The translations under genes and the position numbers were made by a program. A stretch of DNA of 29,662 bases from a virus: IMG/VR virus record IMGVR_UViG_3300034789_000011, positions 1 to 29,662 of that record; one strand, written 5' to 3'. The notes under the pieces were generated by a model. It was given only the letters and a program-made list of their open reading frames with translations. It was not told where the DNA came from and did not search any database. This document shows positions 1 through 7,642 of this stretch, in pieces (within the stretch, counting starts at the first letter, position 1; each line of letters opens with the position of its first letter).

Positions 1-16
1 TTCCCGGTGTATTTTA

Positions 17-1099
17 ATGGCAGCTATCTCAGTAACAAGAGAAAGCCAAGCCAGTAACTGGCAGAGATTCTGCGAGTGGGTTACAAGCACAAACAACAGA
101 CTATATGTAGGTTGGTTTGGTGTCTTAATGATCCCTTGCTTACTCGCTGCAACAACTTGTTTTATACTCGCCTTCATCGCAGCACCGCCTGTGGACATAG
201 ACGGCATACGTGAGCCAGTTTCCGGCTCGTTATTATACGGGAACAATATTATATCTGGAGCAGTAGTTCCAAGCTCCAATGCAATCGGACTGCACTTTTA
301 TCCTATATGGGAAGCCGGCACTTTGGACGAGTGGCTATACAATGGTGGACCATATCAACTTGTTGTCTTTCACTTCCTCATCGGTGTAGCAGCCTATGCT
401 GGTAGACAATGGGAACTATCATACAGACTCGGAATGAGACCGTGGATCTTCGTGGCTTACACAGCTCCACTATCAGCAGCACTCGCTGTATTCTTAGTCT
501 ACCCTTTCGGACAGGGGAGTTTCAGTGATGGTATGCCTCTTGGTATTTCTGGTACTTTTAACTTCATGTTCGTATTCCAAGCAGAACACAATATCCTTAT
601 GCACCCGTTCCACATGCTCGGCGTTGCTGGGGTATTCGGTGGAGCTCTTTTCGCTGCTATGCATGGAAGTCTTGTTACTTCCTCTATCATTGCAGAGACA
701 ACAGAAGAGGTATCACAGAACTATGGTTATAAGTTTGGACAAGATGAGGAAACATATAACATCGTTGCAGCTCATGGCTACTTCGGTAGATTAATTTTCC
801 AATATGCTTCTTTTAATAATTCTCGTAGCTTACATTTCTTTTTGGCTACTTGGCCCGTGGTTGGCATATGGCTCACCTCAATGGGTATCTGCACCATGGC
901 TTTCAACCTTAATGGTTTTAACTTTAATCAGTCCATCGTTGACGCAAACGGCAAGATCGTTCCAACATGGGCTGACGTTGTAAACAGAGCTAACTTAGGC
1001 TTTGAAGTTATGCATGAGCGTAACGCACACAACTTTCCATTAGACTTAGCATCTACTGAGTCTACAAACGTTGCCTTAACAGCACCAGTTATCGGCTAA
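17..1099 (+). CDS. psbA: Photosystem II D1 reaction-centre protein (phage psbA)
   Basis: Encodes a full-length 360-residue D1 protein, the thylakoid photosystem II core subunit that binds P680, pheophytin, QB and the Mn cluster. Numbering here is canonical D1 plus one. TyrZ is Y162 with its partner H191. Chlorophyll ligand H199, iron ligands H216 and H273, QB residues H253, S265 and F266, and Mn ligand D171 are all visible. The C-terminus carries the H-E-R-N-A-H-N-F motif and an LDLA/STES processing site, leaving a 15-residue extension for CtpA-type cleavage. The canonical residue-130 position holds Gln (GRQWELS), the state of cyanobacterial D1:1-type proteins. No Shine-Dalgarno (SD) sequence is visible before the ATG. 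Phage D1 is known to replace photodamaged host D1 during infection. No hli gene lies beside it in this window. The protein is intact, so function is very likely. Confidence 0.98.
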   Translation: MAAISVTRESQASNWQRFCEWVTSTNNRLYVGWFGVLMIPCLLAATTCFILAFIAAPPVDIDGIREPVSGSLLYGNNIISGAVVPSSNAIGLHFYPIWEAGTLDEWLYNGGPYQLVVFHFLIGVAAYAGRQWELSYRLGMRPWIFVAYTAPLSAALAVFLVYPFGQGSFSDGMPLGISGTFNFMFVFQAEHNILMHPFHMLGVAGVFGGALFAAMHGSLVTSSIIAETTEEVSQNYGYKFGQDEETYNIVAAHGYFGRLIFQYASFNNSRSLHFFLATWPVVGIWLTSMGICTMAFNLNGFNFNQSIVDANGKIVPTWADVVNRANLGFEVMHERNAHNFPLDLASTESTNVALTAPVIG

Positions 1100-1116
1100 A
1101 TATATAATAACCACCC

Positions 1117-1623
1117 ATGAAAACAGGAATAGAAAAATTTAAAAATGTTATAGATCCTGATACCTGCAATTTTATTATTGAAAGTATTGAATCTAATATA
1201 GATAATGCAACTGATGCCTCCCATGCGTATGGACAACATGTAATCGCTAAAGAACTACCAGTAATATCTACTGAATTAAATAGTATTATTCATAACTCTG
1301 TATCAAAAGCTGTAGAGCAGTATAGAGATATGTATACTTACTTAATTGTTTCTCGTGATACAGGCTATAATCTTAGAAGGATATCAGGTGCTACTAGAGC
1401 ACATATAGATAGTGGAGCCGGACGTGATAGTAGAAATGTATCTATCATCGTTGGTCTGAATAGTGACTATGAAGAAGGAGCGTTCCACTTTCCAGTACAA
1501 GATTTTTCGACAACTGTCAAACAAGGAGAGGCTATACTCTTTCCTGTTTGGTTCATGTACCCACATTATGTAGATGCACCTATTGGTTTTAGGTACACTA
1601 TTAATACGTGGTTACAATATTAA
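1117..1623 (+). CDS. Short 2OG-Fe(II) oxygenase (prolyl-4-hydroxylase-like)
   Basis: A 168-residue protein of the Fe(II)/2-oxoglutarate dioxygenase superfamily. The metal triad is visible as H96-x-D98 (AHIDSG) and distal H150 (YPHYVD), with 2OG-binding R159 nine residues later. The stretch SIIVGLNSDYEEGAFHFP (residues 109-126) is the usual double-stranded beta-helix strand seen in P4H-like enzymes. It starts 17 bases after psbA stops, so the two probably share a transcript, and no SD precedes the ATG. Such enzymes hydroxylate proteins, nucleic acids or small molecules; the substrate cannot be read here. It is a compact catalytic core without extra domains. A second, unrelated-looking family member occurs at 21436-22029. 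The family call is firm; the role is unknown. Confidence 0.85.
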   Translation: MKTGIEKFKNVIDPDTCNFIIESIESNIDNATDASHAYGQHVIAKELPVISTELNSIIHNSVSKAVEQYRDMYTYLIVSRDTGYNLRRISGATRAHIDSGAGRDSRNVSIIVGLNSDYEEGAFHFPVQDFSTTVKQGEAILFPVWFMYPHYVDAPIGFRYTINTWLQY

Positions 1624-1698
1624 CGCCACGTCCGTTCATCGCTTATGCGACGCATGACAACCTAGCATGGAACGGGGCTAGGGTATATGGAGATTACC

Positions 1699-1752
1699 AT
1701 GAAAGTAACATTCGTATATCGTGGCATTGCTTACACAAAATTTGTGAAGTAA
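1699..1752 (+). CDS. 17-codon minigene ahead of the capsid gene
   Basis: ATG at 1699 opens a 17-residue reading frame, MKVTFVYRGIAYTKFVK, ending at TAA 1750-1752. A clear SD, GGAG at 1689-1692, stands six bases before the ATG. This is notable because neighbouring late genes such as psbA and the capsid gene have none. The Y-R-G-x-x-Y pattern recalls the N-terminus of small cyanobacterial DUF4278-type proteins (YRGVSY-like), but similarity over so short a stretch is weak. It could be a true micropeptide, a truncated remnant of such a protein, or a translated leader controlling the capsid transcript. It is too short for homology to decide. Confidence 0.45.
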   Translation: MKVTFVYRGIAYTKFVK

Positions 1753-1910
1753 TAACAGCAGGGGAGCACCTCAGAGTCGGACTCCCCCGCCCTTGGCTTT
1801 TGCCCTCTAAGGAGGATACCTTTAGCCGTCTAGACGGTGTGGATAGACACACAAAAAATCTCGAGAAAAATTTGTACAAAGCAATATCAATCCTTAATTA
1901 ATCCATATCA
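1753..1910 (+). promoter_or_regulatory. Capsid gene leader with inverted repeats and an orphan SD
   Basis: No convincing gene lies here. GGGGAG (1761-1766) can pair with CTCCCC (1782-1787) around a 15-base loop. TAAGGAGG (1808-1815) is a near-perfect SD but has no ATG, GTG or TTG within the usual distance. CCGTCTAGACGG (1826-1837) is a perfect 12-base palindrome. The capsid ATG at 1911 has no SD of its own. The segment may hold a phage RNA polymerase promoter, an RNA-processing site or a translational control element. I cannot assign which. Confidence 0.4.
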
Positions 1911-3059
1911 ATGGCACAACAGAACAGCACATTGACCACGAGTCTAACTCGTCCGGGTCAATCGAATAGTGCAGGCGACCAGAGAGCCCTCTATTTAAAG
2001 TTGTTCAGCGGGGAAATGTTCAAGGGCTTCCAGCGAAACACAATCGCTAGGGATCTTGTAATGAAGAGAACCTTACAAAACGGTAAGAGTCTTCAGTTCA
2101 TTTTCACCGGTAGAACAACAGCCGAGTATCATACACCCGGCAACAGCATACTAGGTAACTCCGACGGAGCACCTCCAGTAGCTGAAAAGACAATTACATG
2201 CGATGACCTATTAATCTCAAGTGCATTTGTCTATGAGCTAGACGAGACACTAGCACACTACGATCTAAGAGGAGAAATCTCTAAGAAAATCGGCTATGCA
2301 TTAGCAGAGAAGTATGACAGAAAGATCTTCAGATCAGTTACAAAGGCAGCTAGACAAGCTAGCCCAATCACTAAGGCTAACTTCGTTGAGCCCGGTGGTA
2401 CACAGATACGTGTAGGTACAACTACAAACGCATCTGACGCTTACAGCTCTACAGCTCTAGTAAACGCTTTCTACGATGCAGCTGCTGCATTTGATGAGAA
2501 AGGAGTTTCTGGTGACGGAAGAGTTGCTGTGTTGAACCCAAGACAATACTACGAACTAATACAAGCTGTTGGTTCTAACGGTCTTATCAACAGAGACGAG
2601 CAAGGTGACGCATTACAGTCAGGTAATGGCATCATCGAAATTGCTGGAATCAAGATCTTCAAGTCAATGAACATTCCGTTCTTTGGAAGATTCGGTACTA
2701 AGTATGGTACAGGTTCCTCAACAAACCCCGGAGTAACAGATCCCGGAAACACAGGAAGCTTCACAGAAGTTGAAATGGTTGACGAGACAGCTGGTACATC
2801 AGCTACTAAGACTGTTAACTCTTACGGTAATGGTACATCTGACTTCGAGAACTCATGCGGACTTATCTTCCAGAAGGAAGCTGCTGGTGTTGTTGAAGCA
2901 ATCGGACCACAAGTACAGGTAACATCTGGAGACATTTCAGTTGTATACCAAGGTGACGTAATCTTAGGTCGCCTAGCAATGGGAGCTGACGCACTTAACC
3001 CTGCTGCTGCTATCGAATTATTCGCTGGTACAGCAACTAAGCCTGCTGCTTTCTCATAA
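1911..3059 (+). CDS. Major capsid protein (T7 gp10-like)
   Basis: A 382-residue protein with the features of T7-type capsid proteins. It has a polar N-terminus, then LYLKLFSGEMFKGFQ (residues 28-42) and SLQFIFTGRTTAEYHTPG around 60-77, which match the gp10 family N-arm and start of the HK97-fold core. It forms the icosahedral shell, normally over a scaffolding protein that is not in this window. Length is close to T7 gp10A. Codon use is richer in C-ending codons than downstream genes, as in psbA, consistent with high expression. An intrinsic terminator follows immediately, as in T7 where Tphi follows gene 10. The region around residues 265-300 is Gly/Ser/Thr-rich and may be a surface insertion. 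There is no sign of the T7 10A/10B frameshift extension. Confidence 0.95.
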   Translation: MAQQNSTLTTSLTRPGQSNSAGDQRALYLKLFSGEMFKGFQRNTIARDLVMKRTLQNGKSLQFIFTGRTTAEYHTPGNSILGNSDGAPPVAEKTITCDDLLISSAFVYELDETLAHYDLRGEISKKIGYALAEKYDRKIFRSVTKAARQASPITKANFVEPGGTQIRVGTTTNASDAYSSTALVNAFYDAAAAFDEKGVSGDGRVAVLNPRQYYELIQAVGSNGLINRDEQGDALQSGNGIIEIAGIKIFKSMNIPFFGRFGTKYGTGSSTNPGVTDPGNTGSFTEVEMVDETAGTSATKTVNSYGNGTSDFENSCGLIFQKEAAGVVEAIGPQVQVTSGDISVVYQGDVILGRLAMGADALNPAAAIELFAGTATKPAAFS

Positions 3060-3073
3060 TTTATATTTTATAC

Positions 3074-3096
3074 GGGGGCTTCGGCTCCCCTTTTTT
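3074..3096 (+). terminator. Rho-independent terminator after the capsid gene
   Basis: A six-base-pair stem, GGGGGC paired with GCTCCC (one G-T wobble), closes a TTCG tetraloop of the especially stable cUUCGg type. It is followed directly by TTTTTT at 3091-3096. It sits between capsid and tail tubular A, the same position as the partial terminator Tphi of T7. It probably sets a capsid-high, tail-low expression ratio. Confidence 0.93.
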
Positions 3097-3099
3097 CTT

Positions 3100-3747
3100 A
3101 TGGCTACCACAACTATTGAAACCGATACCGAACTATCCGCAGTTAACTCAATACTGGGAGCTATCGGACAAGCACCAATAACACAATTAAAAGATCCCAC
3201 CACTGGAGCTATAGCTAACGCTAACCCAGAAATACAATTTATATATAATCTACTACGTGATGCAAACGTTGACACACAGTCGGAAGGCTGGCACTTCAAC
3301 AGAGAACGTCATGTAACATTTAACAAAGATTCTGTTACAAACAAGATAGCTATATCAGATGACATAGTTAAAATAGATTTACCAGATAACTGGAGCAGAA
3401 GACACTACAACTTTGTTAGACGTGGTGGATTTCTGTACGACAAGATTACGCACACTGATGTCTTTACTGACATGGCTGATTCAATCGAGTTAGATGTAAT
3501 TAGATTATATAACTACGAAGATCTACCTCCAGTATTTAAAAGATATATAACTTACAGAGCTTCACGTACAGCAGCTACACAGCTCGTAGCTAACCCACAA
3601 CTTGTACAACTATTAGGACAGCAAGAAGCATTAAGTCGTGCTGCTCTTATGGAGTATGAGTGCAATCAGGGTAATCATAGTATGTTTGGATTTGAAGATG
3701 AGACAGCATATCAAACTTATCAACCATGGAGAAACCTTAGAAGATAA
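3100..3747 (+). CDS. Tail tubular protein A (T7 gp11-like)
   Basis: A 215-residue homologue of the gatekeeper/adaptor that forms a dodecameric ring under the portal. Recognition rests on the N-terminal pattern (ELSAVNSILGAIGQAPI, residues 11-27), the QSEGWHFNRE segment near 60-69, and the IDLPDNW (92-98) and LYDKITHT segments, all characteristic of gp11 proteins. Its position between the capsid terminator and gp12 agrees with T7. It ends in an Arg-rich WRNLRR. The ATG begins four bases after the terminator T-run and has no SD. Its stop overlaps the next ATG in a TAATG. Confidence 0.93.
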   Translation: MATTTIETDTELSAVNSILGAIGQAPITQLKDPTTGAIANANPEIQFIYNLLRDANVDTQSEGWHFNRERHVTFNKDSVTNKIAISDDIVKIDLPDNWSRRHYNFVRRGGFLYDKITHTDVFTDMADSIELDVIRLYNYEDLPPVFKRYITYRASRTAATQLVANPQLVQLLGQQEALSRAALMEYECNQGNHSMFGFEDETAYQTYQPWRNLRR

Positions 3748-6629
3748 TGGCAGGCATTACACAAACTATCCCTAGCTTTAATCAGGGGATTTCAGAACAA
3801 CCAGATCACTTAAAATTCCAAGGGCAAGTTAGAGATATTGTTAATGCAGTACCTGATATTACACTTGGACTATATAAAAGACCGGGTGCAGCACGTATAG
3901 GAACCACACCCCTCGCTAACGTACAAAGCGGAGGGTCTTGGTTTCATTACTTTCGTGATGAGACAGAAGGATCTTATGTAGGTCAAGTAGCAGCTGACGG
4001 TCAAGTCAGAGTCTGGCGTTGTAGTGATGGACAACAGATGACTACAGCCTATGGTACTGGTGGACAGACAGCTATACAAAATTATCTTGCAACAAATGAA
4101 CCAGAGAATTTACAATTCCTTACTATCAACGACACTACCTTTGTTAGCAGTCGTGATAGTTCTAACGCTAATACTTTAGTAGGCACAACAGGAACAACAG
4201 ATGATCGACCAGAAGCTCACTGTGCTATGGTTGAATTATTACGAACAGAAAATGGACGTCAATACGGCATTAATATATACGATAGCTCTGCTTCTTCTAG
4301 CCTCACTACTGTAAAACGAGCAACTAAAGTTAAGATTACAGGCAACAGCTATGACGAAAGTGATGGCTCAGGTCATTGTCCCGGTATAGGTACAGAGGTA
4401 TATGCTGTTACAGCTGCTGGAAGTTATGGTGCTACAAGTAATGTAGTACATGTAAAGAACAGTAGTGGTACAACAATAACTACAGGTAAAAATAACTTAA
4501 CATTCCGTGTTACAGCTTTAGGTCAGCAAGGTGTCAGCCCTAACTATAGTGCTAGCAGTAATGGACCGGGCGGACAAAACTACAGATGTAGCTACAACCT
4601 CGAAGTTGTTTTACTTCATGGTGGAGAAGGCTGGGATGTCGGTGATGTTATACGTGTAGAACCAGAGCATGCAGCTACTGCTAACAGCTCTGATGGTCAA
4701 GCATATATAGAAGTTAGTGTAACAGAAATAGAAACTACTACTGTTAAAGCAACATTATCTAGTGCAGGTGACGGTCTCATACGTCCAGCTCCTACGCCCT
4801 TTGATGCTGATACAGCTGTAACTGCTGATACTATATTAGCTGGTATAACAGCACAGTTACCTTCTGGTATTAGTGCTAAGGTTATAGGACCGGGTATATA
4901 TCTATCTAGTGCTAACCCGTTTAACGTCGAAATAGCTGAAGAAGACCTCATGAGAGTCTTTCAAAAGACTATTAACGAAGTAACATTGCTACCTAATATG
5001 TGTAGACATGGGTATATAGTACAGGTTAAGAACGCTAGAATGTCTGACGAAGACGATTACTACCTAAGATTTGACGGAGAAAACCAGCTTGACGGAACAG
5101 GATCTTGGACAGAATGTGCAAAACCGGGTATAGCTAAAACTTTAACAAACATGCCGTTAGTTATACAGCGTACAGCTGCAACTACATTTACTGTTAGGCA
5201 GTTTACGTATCAGGATAGACGAGTCGGTGATGATAATACTAACCCATTACCTACATTTGAAGGTAAACGTATCAATAAAGTATTGTTTTTCCGTAATAGA
5301 TTAGCATTATTAGCAGGCGAAAACGTCATATTATCTCGCCCCGGTACACTAGGTACACCTGATTTCTTTATAGAATCAGCTCTTACTGTATCAGCTAGTG
5401 ACCCTATTGACATATCTGCTGCCTCTATGTTCCCATCTGACCTATTTGATGGTATAGAAATCAATGCTGGACTATTAGTATTCAGTACAAACCAGCAGTT
5501 TTTACTATCTACAGATGATACTGTGCTAAATCCAGACACAGCAAAACTGCGTAGTGTATCTACATTTAACTATAATAAAGATATACCTCCTATATCACTA
5601 GGTACTACCATATCTTACCTTGATAATTCTGGTAAATTTAGTCGATTAAACGAGATGGCTAACACATCCAGAGAAGGAGAGCCTGATGTTGTAGAAATTA
5701 GCAAGCTAGTGCCTACATTATTACCAAAAGATCTAGATTTATTTACTAATTCACGAGAAAACTCTATTATATTGATAGGTAAAACTAACTCTGATATAGT
5801 ATTTGGGTATAAATATCTTGCTATAGGTGATAAAAGACAGCAACAAGCATGGTTTAAATGGAAACTAAACAATCCATTACTGTATCATTTTATTATAAAT
5901 GACGAATATTTTTTTGTAGATACAGATAACTTTTTACAAAGTATAAAACTTGTACAATCAGACGATGATCCTACTATTGTTAGGGCAGATGATCTAAATT
6001 TTCAAATACATTTAGATAATCATACTACAGTTAGTGGTGGTAGCTACAACTCCTCTACAAATTTAACTACATTTAGTGGTGTTAGTTGGCTTTCTAATGT
6101 CACAACACCTAACTATCAGCTTGTAGTCATTGATGAAGGTGGTACACCAGCTCCTACTGATGGACAAGGTAGATATGCTGAAGCTACAAAAGATCCGTCT
6201 TCTAACACTTTTACAGTTCCCGGCGATTGGTCTAATACAACTGTGCGTATAGGTTATTTATACGAGTATTTAGTAGAGTTTCCTAGAATCTATCCTAAGA
6301 AACAGGTAGGAGAACAATCTCGTGCTGATGTAAATTCATCTCTTATTGTACATAGAATCAAATTACATTTTGGTAAAATAGGTATGTACGAAACAACACT
6401 AACACGTATAGGAAAAGATGATTACTCTGAAGTACATGAATCTACAGCTATGGATTCATATTCCGCATCAAGAGTGCCTTACTTAGAAGAGGATATTAAA
6501 ACTATACCTGTTTACGAAAAAAATCACAACGTAGAAATTAAACTTAAATCAAGTCACCCAGCTCCAGCTACTCTAAGAGCTATGGCATGGGAGGGGGACT
6601 ATTCACCATTATTTTACAAACGTGCCTAA
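3747..6629 (+). CDS. Tail tubular protein B (T7 gp12-like nozzle)
   Basis: A 960-residue protein, longer than T7 gp12 (about 794). The N-terminus (QTIPSFNQGISEQPDHLKF) is the conserved family start, followed by the PGAARIGTTPL segment near 46-56. The RVGDDNTNPLPTFEGKRINK stretch (about 491-510) and the following FFRNRLALLAGENVILSRPG are also family hallmarks. Six copies would form the tail nozzle that holds the fibres and through which DNA leaves. The extra length lies mainly in Ser/Gly/Thr-rich central segments (about residues 170-330) that may be surface decorations. It overlaps gp11 by one base and the next gene by eight. Confidence 0.93.
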   Translation: MAGITQTIPSFNQGISEQPDHLKFQGQVRDIVNAVPDITLGLYKRPGAARIGTTPLANVQSGGSWFHYFRDETEGSYVGQVAADGQVRVWRCSDGQQMTTAYGTGGQTAIQNYLATNEPENLQFLTINDTTFVSSRDSSNANTLVGTTGTTDDRPEAHCAMVELLRTENGRQYGINIYDSSASSSLTTVKRATKVKITGNSYDESDGSGHCPGIGTEVYAVTAAGSYGATSNVVHVKNSSGTTITTGKNNLTFRVTALGQQGVSPNYSASSNGPGGQNYRCSYNLEVVLLHGGEGWDVGDVIRVEPEHAATANSSDGQAYIEVSVTEIETTTVKATLSSAGDGLIRPAPTPFDADTAVTADTILAGITAQLPSGISAKVIGPGIYLSSANPFNVEIAEEDLMRVFQKTINEVTLLPNMCRHGYIVQVKNARMSDEDDYYLRFDGENQLDGTGSWTECAKPGIAKTLTNMPLVIQRTAATTFTVRQFTYQDRRVGDDNTNPLPTFEGKRINKVLFFRNRLALLAGENVILSRPGTLGTPDFFIESALTVSASDPIDISAASMFPSDLFDGIEINAGLLVFSTNQQFLLSTDDTVLNPDTAKLRSVSTFNYNKDIPPISLGTTISYLDNSGKFSRLNEMANTSREGEPDVVEISKLVPTLLPKDLDLFTNSRENSIILIGKTNSDIVFGYKYLAIGDKRQQQAWFKWKLNNPLLYHFIINDEYFFVDTDNFLQSIKLVQSDDDPTIVRADDLNFQIHLDNHTTVSGGSYNSSTNLTTFSGVSWLSNVTTPNYQLVVIDEGGTPAPTDGQGRYAEATKDPSSNTFTVPGDWSNTTVRIGYLYEYLVEFPRIYPKKQVGEQSRADVNSSLIVHRIKLHFGKIGMYETTLTRIGKDDYSEVHESTAMDSYSASRVPYLEEDIKTIPVYEKNHNVEIKLKSSHPAPATLRAMAWEGDYSPLFYKRA

Positions 6630-7062
6630 CTACATTCACCCAATTACTATGGAGGCTGCTACAGAAGTAGCCTTCAATCTCCGTCCAGATGACCTTAGAG
6701 AGGTCGAAGAGGGTCACGGGATAGATCATACCCACCTACCATTTCTCATGACTCACAACCCCTCCTACGTGTATTTTACAGTGCCTGACGGCAAGACTGC
6801 TGGCATGGCGGGAGTAGGAGAAAAAGGTGATATATGGATGCTTTGCACTCCTGATATACACCGATACCCAATTACATTTGCAAGAGAGGCAAAGCGGTAT
6901 GTCGATAGCCGTACTGAGCCACTCCTCTGGAATATAGTTGACAGTAGAAATAAAGTACATTTAAAACTACTTAAATTTCTAGGCTTCAAGTTCTTACGCA
7001 AGTTTGAACATGGACCAAATAACGTACAATTTATAGAATTTTGCCGTGTGCATGGATGCTAA
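6622..7062 (+). CDS. Internal virion protein A (T7 gp13-like, GNAT-fold)
   Basis: A 146-residue protein resembling the T7 gp13 family (formerly DUF2833), which has an acetyltransferase-like fold. The N-terminal ITMEAATEVAFNLRPDDLRE and the internal segment from VYFTVPDGKTAGMAGVGEKG through DIWMLCTP match the pattern 'environmental residue list, beta-strand, glycine-rich turn'. The C-terminal LLKFLGFKFLRKFEHG is also GNAT-like. T7 gp13 is needed for virion maturation and is found in virions in low amounts. There is no evidence that it has kept catalytic activity. It starts inside the end of gp12 (GTGCCTAAC context with the ATG at 6622 in the +1 frame), so it is translationally coupled. Confidence 0.75.
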   Translation: MPNYIHPITMEAATEVAFNLRPDDLREVEEGHGIDHTHLPFLMTHNPSYVYFTVPDGKTAGMAGVGEKGDIWMLCTPDIHRYPITFAREAKRYVDSRTEPLLWNIVDSRNKVHLKLLKFLGFKFLRKFEHGPNNVQFIEFCRVHGC

Positions 7063-7639
7063 CGCCTCAGCTAGAATGGCTGCTAGGCAAAGATGGATGG
7101 AGAAGGACGCTAAGTACAAATCCGAATCCTTAAAATTCTTTAACAGAGAAGCTCAAGCTGTTAGAGGTATGCAAAATGTTGCTAGAGGTTATAGTAAAGG
7201 AATCTCTAATGACTTAACAAGAGCTATATATGTTAGAGGTCAGGCTTTAAAAGCTTACGAAAAAGGCTTTACTTCCTATATGGGAACTAAAGAACTGGCT
7301 AAATCAGTAGAAGCTGGTCGATCTAGAACTGCTGGTAGAAAAGGTCTGCTTGCTTTACTACGAGCTCAAGGAGCACTCGAAAACTCAGTATCACAAGAAT
7401 TTGGTGCAAACATGCACAGACGGTACAGAAGTAGATTAGAACAGATGCAGGCTAAACAAGCTGGAGTTATTAATCAGCTAGGTGTACGTCCAGAATATGG
7501 AGCACCTGTACTCATGCCTCCGACTGACAGATTGAGCGGTGCATTAAGTATTGCAAGTCAAGTTATGTCTATTGGCACAATGCCTTTAGGTGGTACGGAA
7601 GGTGCTACCATATTTAGCAAACTATTGGGATTAAAATAG
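7052..7639 (+). CDS. Internal virion protein B (T7 gp14-like)
   Basis: A 195-residue protein at the T7 gene 14 position and of the same length class as gp14 (196). It is highly basic and helical, Ala/Arg/Lys/Gln-rich, with AARQRWMEKDAKYKSESLKF near the start. It ends with an amphipathic/hydrophobic tail (ALSIASQVMSIGTMPLGG). gp14-type proteins are ejected first and insert into the outer membrane as part of the trans-envelope channel. I chose the ATG at 7052 over a GTG six bases earlier; both overlap the gp13 stop. The assignment rests largely on position, size and composition. Confidence 0.75.
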   Translation: MDANASARMAARQRWMEKDAKYKSESLKFFNREAQAVRGMQNVARGYSKGISNDLTRAIYVRGQALKAYEKGFTSYMGTKELAKSVEAGRSRTAGRKGLLALLRAQGALENSVSQEFGANMHRRYRSRLEQMQAKQAGVINQLGVRPEYGAPVLMPPTDRLSGALSIASQVMSIGTMPLGGTEGATIFSKLLGLK

Positions 7640-7642
7640 ATT

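Noticed and set aside
499-794. Open frames inside psbA on both strands
   Set aside because: They fall entirely within a fully conserved D1 sequence and lack start signals.
1103-1108. TATAAT between psbA and the oxygenase as a promoter
   Set aside because: No -35 at 16-18 bases and only nine bases from the next ATG. It is more likely AT-rich spacer.
1608-1901. 97-codon open frame between the oxygenase and capsid genes
   Set aside because: It starts inside the oxygenase gene, has no SD, is Trp/His/Pro-rich without a recognisable pattern and spans two inverted repeats. The SD-led minigene lies in another frame in the same place.
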